Part shown: positions 1 to 6,782 of the stretch, in pieces
Layout of the letters: each line of letters begins with the position of its first letter
Position numbering within the stretch: the first letter of the stretch is position 1
Source: a virus
Reading direction: 5' to 3' (one strand)
IMG/VR virus record: IMGVR_UViG_3300032229_000774
Span: 1-22,577 of that record
Length of the DNA: 22,577 bases
Notes under the pieces: generated by a model
Database searches by the model: none
The model's input: only the letters and a program-made list of their open reading frames with translations
Told to the model about the DNA's origin: nothing
Position numbers and translations under genes: made by a program

Positions 1-953
1 CCTTGACCTACTGCACCCTGTAAACCTTGACGGCCTTGAGTTCCCTGTAAACCTTGAACAGAAGCATCTCTAATAGAGATTCTCCTCAATGCTTGATCTT
101 TTGATGAATAAATGACAATTAAATCATTTACACCATCGGCAGTTGTGGTTGATATTTGCCCTAAAATCGCCTTATTACTAATAATACCGTCAAGAATTCT
201 TGCCGAAACGGTATCATCAGTAATCGTAACTCCACTACCAACAGCAAGTCTTACTCCTTGAGCAACTTGAGTTGATCCAATACCAACACCATAATTGAAT
301 AGAAAAGCATCAGTTGTGCCGGCACCATATGTGCCCGCTGCAGCCCAAACTAATTGCTTATAAGTATTTGGTGAAGTGTTAACTCCAGATTTAAAAAGAT
401 TGACTAGTGGTGTTCCTACAGTACTAGCAATCGCAATACCACCAAGATTGGCAGTAACATCAGTGGATAAGTCTTTACCTTTTGGGGAGGTCGTAATCCC
501 CAAAACAATTCTTTTATCAGTTACATTTAATGTATTTGCAGATACTACAATTGTAGTTCCACCAATGCTTACATCTCCAGTAACAAACAAATCACCAGAG
601 ACTGTCAGTCCATCAGATTGACGAACTACAGAACCAGGAGCAATACCAGTTAAATTTGATGCATCAGTATAATATGGTCCAGGTTTTCCTGCTAAAAACT
701 CTACGTTTAAATTACTTACTAAAGTAGAGGAAGCAATAGATAATGGAGATATTCCTGTAGTGGCTACAGAAATTAATCTAGATGCAGTTACAACGCCAGT
801 AAAACTACCGTCACCAACTACAGTTAATGGGGAAAATGCATTGGTGGTTCCAATGCCAATATTTCCAATTACATTTAAAACTGTAGTTCTTTCAGTAACT
901 GAACTTATACCTAGACTTAGATTTCTTCTTCTGCCGCTAAGAAACTGATCCAT
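1..953 (-). CDS. Fibre-like virion protein with collagen-like repeats (C-terminus beyond the window)
   Basis: The reading frame opens at ATG 953-951 (MDQFLSGRRRNLSLGI) and runs without a stop past base 1, so only the first 317 or so codons are present. The N-terminal third is Gly/Ser/Thr/Val rich and has the short pieces typical of cyanophage fibre proteins, such as NIGIGTTNAFSPLTVVGDGSF and SNLTGIAPGSV. Around residues 115-140 comes a segment seen in related fibres (GDVSIGGTTIVVSANTLNVT). The last visible residues form Gly-X-Y triplets (QGLQGTQGRQGLQG), the start of a collagen-like shaft. It follows the 109-residue gene by 9 bases, in the same virion gene group. A structural or fibre role is inferred from composition and neighbours. 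No receptor-binding domain is visible in this part. Confidence 0.75.
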   Translation of the reverse strand, partial: MDQFLSGRRRNLSLGISSVTERTTVLNVIGNIGIGTTNAFSPLTVVGDGSFTGVVTASRLISVATTGISPLSIASSTLVSNLNVEFLAGKPGPYYTDASNLTGIAPGSVVRQSDGLTVSGDLFVTGDVSIGGTTIVVSANTLNVTDKRIVLGITTSPKGKDLSTDVTANLGGIAIASTVGTPLVNLFKSGVNTSPNTYKQLVWAAAGTYGAGTTDAFLFNYGVGIGSTQVAQGVRLAVGSGVTITDDTVSARILDGIISNKAILGQISTTTADGVNDLIVIYSSKDQALRRISIRDASVQGLQGTQGRQGLQGAVGQ

Positions 954-962
954 TTCTACTTA

Positions 963-1292
963 TTAATTAAGTGTTTCTAAAAGACTAACCGTAAGTTTTA
1001 TTCCATTTGCTGCATTTGCAGAAAGAATAAGACTATCACCTTGCTGTAAGACTAATCTTCCACTAATTAATGATATAGAATCATTTCCAGGAATATAAAG
1101 ATCTTTTGTTAATTCAGTTGTCGTGCTTGAACGTTTATGTGATAATGTTACATTATAAGTGTTTGTTGTAACATTTGCTGCTTGTGCCAAAAGGACAACA
1201 CCAGAATATCCAACTGGTGCCGTATAAATTCCTACTGGACTTGCTGTTGCAACTGATGTAATTGTTCTGAATACGTTTAAAGCTAATGCCAT
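963..1292 (-). CDS. Small virion-associated protein, unknown function (109 aa)
   Basis: This 109-residue protein (MALALNVFRTITSVATAS) has no Cys and is rich in Thr, Val, Ser and Leu, with alternating hydrophobic residues that suggest a beta-sandwich. I do not recognise a named family. It lies between two fibre-like genes, 3 bases after the stop of the 624-residue protein and 9 bases before the next start, so it is almost certainly co-transcribed with them. A GGGGGGAGG stretch lies about 13 bases upstream of the ATG, farther than usual for a ribosome binding site. Small genes of this kind often sit among structural genes in T4-like cyanophages. A minor structural or decoration role is a context-based guess only. 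Confidence 0.7.
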   Translation of the reverse strand: MALALNVFRTITSVATASPVGIYTAPVGYSGVVLLAQAANVTTNTYNVTLSHKRSSTTTELTKDLYIPGNDSISLISGRLVLQQGDSLILSANAANGIKLTVSLLETLN

Positions 1293-1295
1293 TTA

Positions 1296-3170
1296 TTATA
1301 ATCCTCCCCCCAATGCTAGAATAAATGGTGTCATTGTTGAAAATAAACTCTTTGAATAGATGTTTCCAGAGATTGTTCCTGTAGCCTGATTAATTTGAAC
1401 TCCATCACCAATTCTAAAATTACCAGACTGATCTGTACTGGTATAAACAACTAGACCACCATTTCTTATATCAGTTTCATGTGATTGAATTGCTATTCCA
1501 CCAAAAGAAGGTAAACAATTTGGAACTTGTGTACCAGATCCAATATATTCAAATGAATGACCAGATGCCAATATTCTACTTTGTTTAAAAAATGGAACTG
1601 TTGTTCCTACACCTATAGAATAAGGTAAATTGTCATTAATTGTAATGGTACAAATTCCAGAGGATATTGGAGTAGAAGAGTTAATTATATAATAAACTGG
1701 AGACAGAGATATAGTTGCTGTTGATGTATTTATTCCTACATTTGGAGAGGCAATTGTAATGCTAGGAATTGTAGTGTATCCTCTTCCACTTGATGCCAAG
1801 TCAATTGAAGTAACTGATCCATTTTCTATGCTTGCAATTGCGGTTGCAGTTATTCCCCAATCAGTTGAAGGGGCACTAATAGTTACTTCTGGTGCTTGTG
1901 TGTATCCAGATCCACCATTAGTAATTGTAATTCCAGAAACTTGATAGTATAAAGTATCAAAATAAACAACTTGTCCATCATAAGGACGAATAATATTATT
2001 GCTTACTTCACCACCACCATAATAATAGTGACGAAGAGTAGAAATACCAACATTTAATGTAAGACTATTTGGTGTTGGAACTTTTATAACTTCAAAATTA
2101 AATCCATTATTTCCACTGGGATAAGTAACTATTCCTGGACCAGAATCACAAGTAAATCCTAAACCAGAAATATTCACTGTCATACCAGTGGCAAAATTAT
2201 GAGTTGTTGATGTAGTAACAGTTACAATTCCAGTTGTATGACTATAAACAGCATTACTAACATTAAAAATCGGATCATCAATTTGAAGTGAAAAAGTGTC
2301 CGCATTTATGTCACTAGATTGTGCAATTGTTGCAGTATATTTTCTGGGCCCAACTCCATCAGCAACTAATCCAAAATTACCAAAAGATGAGTTTGAATTT
2401 GTTAGATCACATGCCCCACCTGACCCACAATAAACTCCTATATTATCACAAATTGTAAAAAGAGAAACTAACTGAGCATATCCTTCATTTGTAATTGAAA
2501 CACCAATTCCCCCCTGATTGTATTGTGTATAAGAATCTAGAACCATACTTTTAGTTGGTCCCAATGAGTGATTCCCATCAACTTTCATTCCAATACTGTT
2601 TGGAATAAAGTTTGTACAGTTTTGTATATAAGGAGATTGTGTATTATATTGAATTGTATTTGGATCAAATGCAACTGCGGCAAATGTACTTGCAGATCCA
2701 ACAAAAGACATTTGCGACAAGTAAACACCTGGACCAACATGAAACAAATCTGCTGCACTATTTTGTGGTACTACAGAAACTTCTCTTAAACTATCACCAA
2801 TAATACTGATTTGAGTCGGAACTATAATCGGATTATTTTCTACATAAGTTCCAGCACTAACCTTAATAACAGTTCCTGCTGTTGCTGCTGCAATTGCTCC
2901 TCGGATGGTTGCTTTTGCTTCTCCAAGTTTTTGTCCTGTGTTGATGTCGCTTCCGTCTTTTGTGACATATAAAATATTTGTAACTTTTACGCCAGCACCA
3001 CCAATTTTTACGACATCAGAACCAATTCCTGGACGATCTCGTAATGTATAAAGTTCACCGTCAAAATAATTAACAGCTAATTCACCCGTTAAAAGGTCGG
3101 ATACTAGAGGTATTTTTCCCTCTACTCCTGACCTTTTTATTCTAATTGGTATGTATGTAGATATAGTCAT
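1296..3170 (-). CDS. Virion structural/fibre protein with pectate-lyase-like beta-helix (624 aa)
   Basis: The protein starts MTISTYIPIRIKRSGVEGKI. Its N-terminal segment LLTGELAVNYFDGELYT (about residues 26-42) resembles the virion-attachment modules of phage fibres. Residues 65-160 read as a right-handed beta-helix start: LYVTKDGSD, then ATIRGAIAAATAGTVIKVSAG and NPIIVPTQISIIGDS, as in pectate-lyase-fold tailspikes and fibres. In the middle are two Gly-Tyr repeat units (GSGYTQAPEVTISAP and GRGYTTIPSITIASP). The C-terminal part has the cyanophage-type segment SGNFRIGDGVQINQATGTI and ends in ILALGGGL. No catalytic residues are evident, so this is called a structural protein, not an active lyase. 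A perfect TATAAATA late octamer lies 27 bases before the ATG, fitting late expression. Confidence 0.8.
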   Translation of the reverse strand: MTISTYIPIRIKRSGVEGKIPLVSDLLTGELAVNYFDGELYTLRDRPGIGSDVVKIGGAGVKVTNILYVTKDGSDINTGQKLGEAKATIRGAIAAATAGTVIKVSAGTYVENNPIIVPTQISIIGDSLREVSVVPQNSAADLFHVGPGVYLSQMSFVGSASTFAAVAFDPNTIQYNTQSPYIQNCTNFIPNSIGMKVDGNHSLGPTKSMVLDSYTQYNQGGIGVSITNEGYAQLVSLFTICDNIGVYCGSGGACDLTNSNSSFGNFGLVADGVGPRKYTATIAQSSDINADTFSLQIDDPIFNVSNAVYSHTTGIVTVTTSTTHNFATGMTVNISGLGFTCDSGPGIVTYPSGNNGFNFEVIKVPTPNSLTLNVGISTLRHYYYGGGEVSNNIIRPYDGQVVYFDTLYYQVSGITITNGGSGYTQAPEVTISAPSTDWGITATAIASIENGSVTSIDLASSGRGYTTIPSITIASPNVGINTSTATISLSPVYYIINSSTPISSGICTITINDNLPYSIGVGTTVPFFKQSRILASGHSFEYIGSGTQVPNCLPSFGGIAIQSHETDIRNGGLVVYTSTDQSGNFRIGDGVQINQATGTISGNIYSKSLFSTMTPFILALGGGL

Positions 3171-3196
3171 TAACTATAAAATATGCTGCCCTAGTT

Positions 3197-3204
3197 TATT
3201 TATA
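3197..3204 (-). promoter_or_regulatory. T4-type late promoter octamer TATAAATA
   Basis: The minus strand reads TATAAATA, an exact match to the T4 late promoter and to the NATAAATA form known in cyanophages. It sits 27 bases upstream of the 624-residue virion gene and points toward it. No -35 hexamer is evident, as expected for a late promoter. Confidence 0.75.
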
Positions 3205-3223
3205 GAATGATAAAGGGGGGGTA

Positions 3224-3595
3224 TTAAGAAGCATTATTGCGTCTTGGACGATATGCAAATAAGTTAGTTGGAGGATCTGGTTTCATCCATTCCTCTATTT
3301 TATTGAATCTATCTTCACTATAAAAATCTTGCTGAACATACCATAACTTCCAGTGATCATGACCTTTTGATTGGTTACAATCGTGGCAGCAGCATACCAC
3401 ATTTTTTGTAAAGTCCATTCCACCTTTTGATTGGGGAATAATATGGTCAATTGTAAGTCTTTCTTTTGATCCGCAATAAGCGCATTGATGATCCCACTTT
3501 TCCCGTATTTGTTGCCTCCATATTCGTTTCGCTTCCGCTGAACTTGTTGCTCGTAGATTAAACAAGTACTCTGAAGGCGAACGGAGGAGATCCAT
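3224..3595 (-). CDS. HNH endonuclease (freestanding, homing-type candidate)
   Basis: This 123-residue protein carries an HNH module: CAYC (C38, C41), then IDHIIPQSKGG with D50-H51, N65, and a second pair CHDCN (C70, C73, N74) followed by QSKGH. The Cys pairs would bind structural zinc, and H51/N65/N74 would form the metal-dependent nicking site. Length and layout match small phage HNH nucleases that act as freestanding homing enzymes or packaging-related nucleases. It lies beside virion genes, with a late octamer 21 bases before its ATG. No portal or terminase gene is nearby to support a packaging role, so a homing-type nuclease is the favoured reading. The target site is unknown. Confidence 0.85.
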   Translation of the reverse strand: MDLLRSPSEYLFNLRATSSAEAKRIWRQQIREKWDHQCAYCGSKERLTIDHIIPQSKGGMDFTKNVVCCCHDCNQSKGHDHWKLWYVQQDFYSEDRFNKIEEWMKPDPPTNLFAYRPRRNNAS

Positions 3596-3614
3596 AAGCG
3601 ATTGTAATTTAGAG

Positions 3615-3743
3615 TTATTTATTCTGAGTTTTAATTACTTCAATCAATTCTCTAAGAGTTATAAAAATGTAATGAAACTCATCATGAAAAGTAATGTCTT
3701 GATCTCTCTCAAAAAATAATTTTATTTTGTTTAAAATTTTCAT
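3615..3743 (-). CDS. Small protein of unknown function (42 aa)
   Basis: The frame starts MKILNKIKLFFERDQDITFH and ends EVIKTQNK before TAA. Its ATG overlaps the TGA of the 89-residue gene in an ATGA junction, the usual sign of translational coupling in this genome. The N-terminus is basic and amphipathic (KILNKIKLFF), and a second likely helix spans about residues 26-38. No family is recognised. It fills the space between two accepted genes on the coding strand. The alternative is chance open frame in AT-rich DNA, but the coupled start favours a real gene. Confidence 0.5.
   Translation of the reverse strand: MKILNKIKLFFERDQDITFHDEFHYIFITLRELIEVIKTQNK
3616..3623 (-). promoter_or_regulatory. 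Late promoter octamer AATAAATA before the HNH gene
   Basis: The minus strand reads AATAAATA, matching NATAAATA, about 21 bases upstream of the HNH start. It overlaps the last codons and the TAA stop of the 42-residue gene. Two other genes in this window show the same overlap of a late octamer with an upstream stop. Confidence 0.6.
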
Positions 3744-4009
3744 GAAAAATTTAGTGCAAAATCTAAAGCCTTTTTTGCAGTTTGAATGATTGGTTTTCCA
3801 AAAAGAATTTCTCCAGAATTATACTCTTCACTTTCTTGTATTTGAAATCCTAAAAGATCATCCCAAGGTCTTGATCTACTTGTATAAGAAACTGGGAGTA
3901 CAAAAAATATTCCAGCATGAGCGATTACTTTCCATTCAAACTCCACAAAACCCAGATTTCTTAAAGCACACTCCAACTTTAATGAATATCCAGCATCTTG
4001 TAAATTCAT
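3740..4009 (-). CDS. Hypothetical protein (89 aa)
   Basis: The product starts MNLQDAGYSLKLECALRNLG and ends KALDFALNFS. It is compact, with likely alpha/beta content: an opening helix (YSLKLECALRNLGF), a short beta stretch (FEWKVIAHAGIFFVLP) and a closing helix (IIQTAKKALDFALNF). It has one Cys and no recognisable catalytic motif, and I do not know the family. A late octamer lies about 25 bases upstream of the start. The stop is coupled to the next small gene. The fold impression comes from hydrophobicity alone. Confidence 0.65.
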   Translation of the reverse strand: MNLQDAGYSLKLECALRNLGFVEFEWKVIAHAGIFFVLPVSYTSRSRPWDDLLGFQIQESEEYNSGEILFGKPIIQTAKKALDFALNFS

Positions 4010-4033
4010 ACGGTTTACCGAACATTTTGAAAA

Positions 4034-4041
4034 TATTTATT
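4034..4041 (-). promoter_or_regulatory. Late promoter octamer AATAAATA before the 89-aa gene
   Basis: The minus strand reads AATAAATA, about 25 bases upstream of the ATG at 4009. It overlaps the final codons and TAA stop of the Cys-containing 52-residue gene. Confidence 0.6.
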
Positions 4042-4195
4042 CTTCTGCTATTTTTTGATTATTTTTTCTGGCACAAACTTCTCTTGCCCATGCACGACTT
4101 AGACTATTAGTATAAGAACAAGATTTTTGCAACTTCCCACAGTAAGGACACTTAGCATCTGGGGGATCTGCAATATATCCATCAGGCGTGTACAT
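4037..4195 (-). CDS. Small Cys-containing protein, possible zinc ribbon (52 aa)
   Basis: The proposed start is ATG 4195-4193 (MYTPDGYIADPPDAKCPYCG). The protein has one CPYC knuckle (C16, C19) and two later Cys (C26, C41), then a basic tail (ARKNNQKIAEE). A zinc-binding role is plausible but the second pair is widely spaced. A longer frame opens at 4309, but its first 38 residues lie over the 43-residue gene in another frame and look like read-through of that gene. The shorter start overlaps that gene by 14 bases and has a purine-rich AAGAAGAGG immediately upstream, though closer to the ATG than usual. The function is unknown. Confidence 0.5.
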   Translation of the reverse strand: MYTPDGYIADPPDAKCPYCGKLQKSCSYTNSLSRAWAREVCARKNNQKIAEE

Positions 4196-4313
4196 CCTCT
4201 TCTTTTTTTGATTTTTCAGTTGTTTGTATTTTCTGTGATTCATATCTATAAAGTTGAGGCCAAGTATCACGAATGATCTCTGCAAGTTTATATGAAGTTT
4301 CTGATCCAATCAT
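4182..4313 (-). CDS. Small protein of unknown function (43 aa)
   Basis: The frame starts MIGSETSYKLAEIIRDTWPQ and ends TEKSKKEEDVHA. The ATG overlaps the TGA of the phosphoesterase gene as ATGA, so translation is probably coupled. Residues 5-30 could form an amphipathic helix, and the tail is highly charged (Lys/Glu). No family is recognised. This frame is preferred over the competing frame that also spans the region because of the ATGA junction and its plausible protein-like composition. Confidence 0.5.
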   Translation of the reverse strand: MIGSETSYKLAEIIRDTWPQLYRYESQKIQTTEKSKKEEDVHA

Positions 4314-5017
4314 TTATACTTTTCAAGAGAATACATTCCATTTTTCTCAACAATTGCAGAACATGTATCACACCAGTCACCACAGCACATATACAAAAGT
4401 TTATTGAAGTATCTGATGTTTCCATGATGAATGTGTCCACAAATCACACCATCATATTTCTTATCTCTCTGCACACAGTATGATGCAATATCAGTCTCGT
4501 ATTGGTTGATGTATCTTTTTCCACGAATTGTATTCTTTAGTGCATAGACCAAAGAGAATCTGAAGAATTTTTCTAGAACTAAACTTAATGGTGTAATAAA
4601 TTCATATCCTTTATTGAACACCAACTGCTTCCAAGACCCAGAAGAATACTCCGAATACTTATCCCCATGAATACACAAAAACTTATTGCCTTTTGAATCT
4701 TTGTGTGTATATTCTTCTACCATTCTAAAGTTCTTATGTTCGAAATCACAATAACGACGAATCTGCCCTTCGTGATTTCCTAGAATATAAATGACTTCTG
4801 TTCCTTTCTTTGCCAGGTTTAGAATTTGATGAACACACTCTGTGTGTTCTTTTTTCCAGTGAGTATTATATTTTTCCATGCAAGCGATGTCAATAATATC
4901 TCCTACCATTACTAACTTTTTTGTTTTGAGTTCTTTAATAAACTTCAAAAACTTTTGGGTATTACATCGGTTCGTTCCCAAATGAACATCAGAAATAAAA
5001 ACTGTATCGTAAGACAT
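4310..5017 (-). CDS. Calcineurin-like metallophosphoesterase, LpxH-like (235 aa)
   Basis: All signature motifs of the two-metal phosphoesterase fold are present in order: DVHLG (D10, H12), GDIID (D40), GNHE (N81, H82), IHGD (H118) and GHIHHG (H195, H197). The order and the 235-residue length resemble the LpxH/YbbF group, which hydrolyses UDP-2,3-diacylglucosamine in lipid A synthesis. Related phage enzymes can also act on other phosphoesters, so the substrate is not assigned. Two in-frame starts exist. The ATG at 5017 (MSYDTVFISD) is chosen over the TTG six bases earlier because it places the first beta strand right at the N-terminus. No clear ribosome binding site precedes either. The stop is coupled to the 43-residue gene. 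Confidence 0.88.
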   Translation of the reverse strand: MSYDTVFISDVHLGTNRCNTQKFLKFIKELKTKKLVMVGDIIDIACMEKYNTHWKKEHTECVHQILNLAKKGTEVIYILGNHEGQIRRYCDFEHKNFRMVEEYTHKDSKGNKFLCIHGDKYSEYSSGSWKQLVFNKGYEFITPLSLVLEKFFRFSLVYALKNTIRGKRYINQYETDIASYCVQRDKKYDGVICGHIHHGNIRYFNKLLYMCCGDWCDTCSAIVEKNGMYSLEKYK

Positions 5018-5032
5018 AATCAAGTGTTTATT

Positions 5033-5107
5033 TTATATATCTTGAGCAATAGACATTACAAACATAAAAAATCCGAAGAGTATGAAACTTATGAGAATGA
5101 AGAACAT
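5033..5107 (-). CDS. Possible hydrophobic microprotein (24 aa)
   Basis: A 25-codon frame starts MFFILISFILFGFFMFVM and ends SIAQDI before TAA. Almost all residues are aliphatic or aromatic, enough for one membrane-spanning helix with a short polar C-terminus. It starts at the end of the psbD terminator T-run and finishes 16 bases before the phosphoesterase ATG, filling an otherwise empty gap on the coding strand. No ribosome binding site is evident, and T-rich DNA readily encodes Phe/Leu/Ile by chance. Single-helix subunits of this size occur in photosystem II, but I recognise no specific one here. Confidence 0.35.
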   Translation of the reverse strand: MFFILISFILFGFFMFVMSIAQDI

Positions 5108-5133
5108 AAAAAAGGAGTTCTTATGGAACTCCT
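5107..5133 (-). terminator. Rho-independent terminator after psbD
   Basis: On the minus strand an 8-bp stem (AGGAGTTC with GAACTCCT, 5126-5133 and 5113-5120) with a 5-base loop is followed by six T (5113-5108). It lies 11 bases past the psbD stop. Confidence 0.85.
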
Positions 5134-5144
5134 CTATTTATTTT

Positions 5145-6203
5145 TTATAGTGCATTACCCCTCGGGAGCACTTCCTCTGGAAATACAAACTGCTCATGAG
5201 GTTGATCTACCGGCGCCATCCACGCTCGAAGTCCCTCATTAAGGAGGATGTTCTTTGTATAGAACGTTTCAAACTCCGGATCTTCTGCCGCTCTAATCTC
5301 CTGAGATACAAAGTCGTATGCACGAAGGTTAAGAGCAAGACCGATGATGCCAATAGAGGAAGTCCAGAGGCCCATAACTGGAACAAAAAGCATAAAGAAA
5401 TGCAACCAACGTTTATTACTAAAAGCAATACCAAAGATCTGAGACCAGAATCTGTTAGCCGTAACCATAGAATACGTCTCTTCCTCCTGAGTCGGTTCAA
5501 AGGCCTTAAAAGTGTTTGATTGATCGCCATCTTCAAATAGTGTGTTTTCAACGGTAGCACCATGAATCGCACAGAGCAATGCTCCTCCTAGTATACCAGC
5601 AACTCCCATCATATGGAAGGGGTTGAGTGTCCAGTTGTGGAAACCCTGAAGGAAGAGAAGGAATCTAAAGATCGCAGCAACGCCAAACGACGGCGCAAAG
5701 AACCAGGATGATTGTCCGAGTGGATACATGAGAAACACACTGACAAAAACAGCGATAGGCCCAGAAAACGCGATAGCATTGTACGGTCTAATTCCTACTA
5801 AACGAGCAATCTCAAACTGGCGAAGCATGAAACCTATAAGAGCGAAGGCTCCGTGGAGTGCCACAAAAGGCCAGAGTCCCCCAAGTTGGCACCATCTGAC
5901 GAAATCCCCTTGAGCCTCAGGACCCCAGAGCAGAAGAAGAGAATGACCCATAGCGTCAGCAGGCGTTGACACAGCTGCCGTGAGGAAATTAGCGCCCTCA
6001 AGGTAAGAAGACGCCAACCCGTGGGTGTACCAGCTTGTAACAAACGTTGTCCCAGTAAGCCAGCCACCCAGGGCCAGATAAGCAGTGGGAAAAAGAAGTA
6101 ATCCAGACCACCCCACAAAGACAAAGCGATCTCGTTTAAGCCAGTCATCCAGGACATCAAACCATCCTCTCTGTGTCTGTTGAGTAAACGTTGATGAAAC
6201 CAT
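5145..6203 (-). CDS. psbD: Photosystem II reaction centre protein D2
   Basis: The product is a full-length D2, 352 residues, the usual length. With ATG 6203 as start ([10 protein letters not shown]) the key residues fall at standard D2 positions: Tyr160 (TyrD), His189 beside it, His197 (P680 chlorophyll ligand), and His214 and His268 (non-haem iron ligands). The plastoquinone-pocket region is intact. This numbering excludes the in-frame GTG two codons upstream. D2 pairs with D1 to form the charge-separating core in the thylakoid membrane. A phage copy would replace damaged host D2 during infection. It has its own composite promoter upstream and a terminator downstream. It is visibly richer in G+C than its neighbours, fitting acquisition from a cyanobacterial host. 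Confidence 0.98.
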   Translation of the reverse strand: MVSSTFTQQTQRGWFDVLDDWLKRDRFVFVGWSGLLLFPTAYLALGGWLTGTTFVTSWYTHGLASSYLEGANFLTAAVSTPADAMGHSLLLLWGPEAQGDFVRWCQLGGLWPFVALHGAFALIGFMLRQFEIARLVGIRPYNAIAFSGPIAVFVSVFLMYPLGQSSWFFAPSFGVAAIFRFLLFLQGFHNWTLNPFHMMGVAGILGGALLCAIHGATVENTLFEDGDQSNTFKAFEPTQEEETYSMVTANRFWSQIFGIAFSNKRWLHFFMLFVPVMGLWTSSIGIIGLALNLRAYDFVSQEIRAAEDPEFETFYTKNILLNEGLRAWMAPVDQPHEQFVFPEEVLPRGNAL

Positions 6204-6224
6204 AAGCACCTGTATTATTTCTCA

Positions 6225-6258
6225 TATTTATCTTAACATTTGTTAATAAAGAAGTCAA
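6225..6258 (-). promoter_or_regulatory. psbD composite promoter: sigma-70 fused to a late octamer
   Basis: On the minus strand TTGACT (6258-6253) and TAAGAT (6235-6230) are separated by exactly 17 bases, a good sigma-70 promoter. The last three bases of the -10 box begin GATAAATA (6232-6225), a late octamer. The -35 box covers the TGA stop of the upstream endonuclease gene. The psbD ATG is 21 bases past the octamer. Confidence 0.75.
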
Positions 6259-6692
6259 TAGGTGTTTTTACTCAGGTATTCAATCATTGTTTGTAGTGTG
6301 CTGATGTTGTCCCCTACAAGTCCTAATGCAGTGTTGCAGTGATGACATAAAAGTTCTCTTACTTTACCAGTTTTATGACAGTGGTCTACAACAAAATAAT
6401 TACTTGTATGTCTACCACCAGGATCAGTTGTCTTACAAATAGCACATTGATTATTTTGTTCTGCAAGCATTACATCATAATCTTGCTGAGTTATACCATA
6501 TCTTCTTTGCAGCTCAGCATTCCTATAAACAGCAGGATTATGATTTTCCTTTACTCTTTTCCTATCACACTCTTTACAAGTAGAATGTCTAACCATACTG
6601 ATTTTATTTCTTAAATAAAAGTCATCAATTGGTTTTGTAGTATCACAACTCTTACAATATTTTGTCCCAGTCGTTTGAATTGTTTTAGGCAT
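6255..6692 (-). CDS. Recombination endonuclease VII-like HNH nuclease
   Basis: This 145-residue protein matches the endonuclease VII family. An N-terminal zinc site has C13, C16, C39 and C42. The catalytic module has CAIC (C83, C86), VVDHCHKTGKVRELLC (D103, H104, H106, C116) and CHHCN (C119, N120), followed by ALGLVGDN. T4 endonuclease VII resolves branched DNA, but small relatives scattered in phage genomes often behave as homing enzymes. The position between psbA and psbD favours the homing reading, because photosystem genes of cyanophages are known homing targets. It has a late octamer and a sigma-70-like -10 box of its own upstream. Its TGA stop lies inside the -35 box of psbD. Its base composition is AT-rich, unlike psbA and psbD on both sides. 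Confidence 0.88.
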   Translation of the reverse strand: MPKTIQTTGTKYCKSCDTTKPIDDFYLRNKISMVRHSTCKECDRKRVKENHNPAVYRNAELQRRYGITQQDYDVMLAEQNNQCAICKTTDPGGRHTSNYFVVDHCHKTGKVRELLCHHCNTALGLVGDNISTLQTMIEYLSKNTY

Positions 6693-6696
6693 TTGT

Positions 6697-6714
6697 ATCG
6701 TGCATATCGTGCAT
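6697..6714. repeat. Two tandem 9-base copies (ATGCACGAT on the minus strand)
   Basis: Two exact adjacent copies of ATGCACGAT lie just before the endonuclease VII-like start codon, between the late octamer and the ATG. Such a short repeat could be chance or an operator. Nothing else is known. Confidence 0.5.
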
Positions 6715-6717
6715 TAT

Positions 6718-6732
6718 TATTTATACATTATA
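6718..6732 (-). promoter_or_regulatory. Promoter of the endonuclease VII-like gene: TATAAT and TATAAATA
   Basis: The minus strand has a perfect -10 box TATAAT (6732-6727) followed two bases later by a perfect late octamer TATAAATA (6725-6718). The hexamer 17 bases upstream of TATAAT is TTCGGG, inside the psbA terminator loop, a poor -35. The late element is the stronger call. Confidence 0.65.
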
Positions 6733-6736
6733 GCAC

Positions 6737-6764
6737 AAAAAAAAGACCCCCCGAAGGAGGTCTT
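6737..6764 (-). terminator. Rho-independent terminator after psbA
   Basis: On the minus strand AAGACCTCC pairs with GGGGGTCTT around a TTCG loop (one U-G pair), followed by a T-run. It lies 18 bases past the psbA stop. The wobble pairs only on this strand, confirming the direction. Confidence 0.92.
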
Positions 6765-6782
6765 AAAACTATTGAGTTTTTA

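Noticed and set aside
2568-2803. Two overlapping plus-strand frames inside the 624-residue virion gene
   Set aside because: They are antisense to a well-supported gene, with odd composition and no ribosome binding site.
4955-5242. 95-codon plus-strand frame across the psbD-phosphoesterase gap
   Set aside because: It is antisense to the ends of two genes and to a terminator, with no homology seen.
5196-5519. 107-codon plus-strand frame antisense to psbD, and a 121-codon minus-strand frame overlapping it
   Set aside because: Both are shadows of psbD in other frames; they are Arg/Leu/Ser-rich with no start signals.
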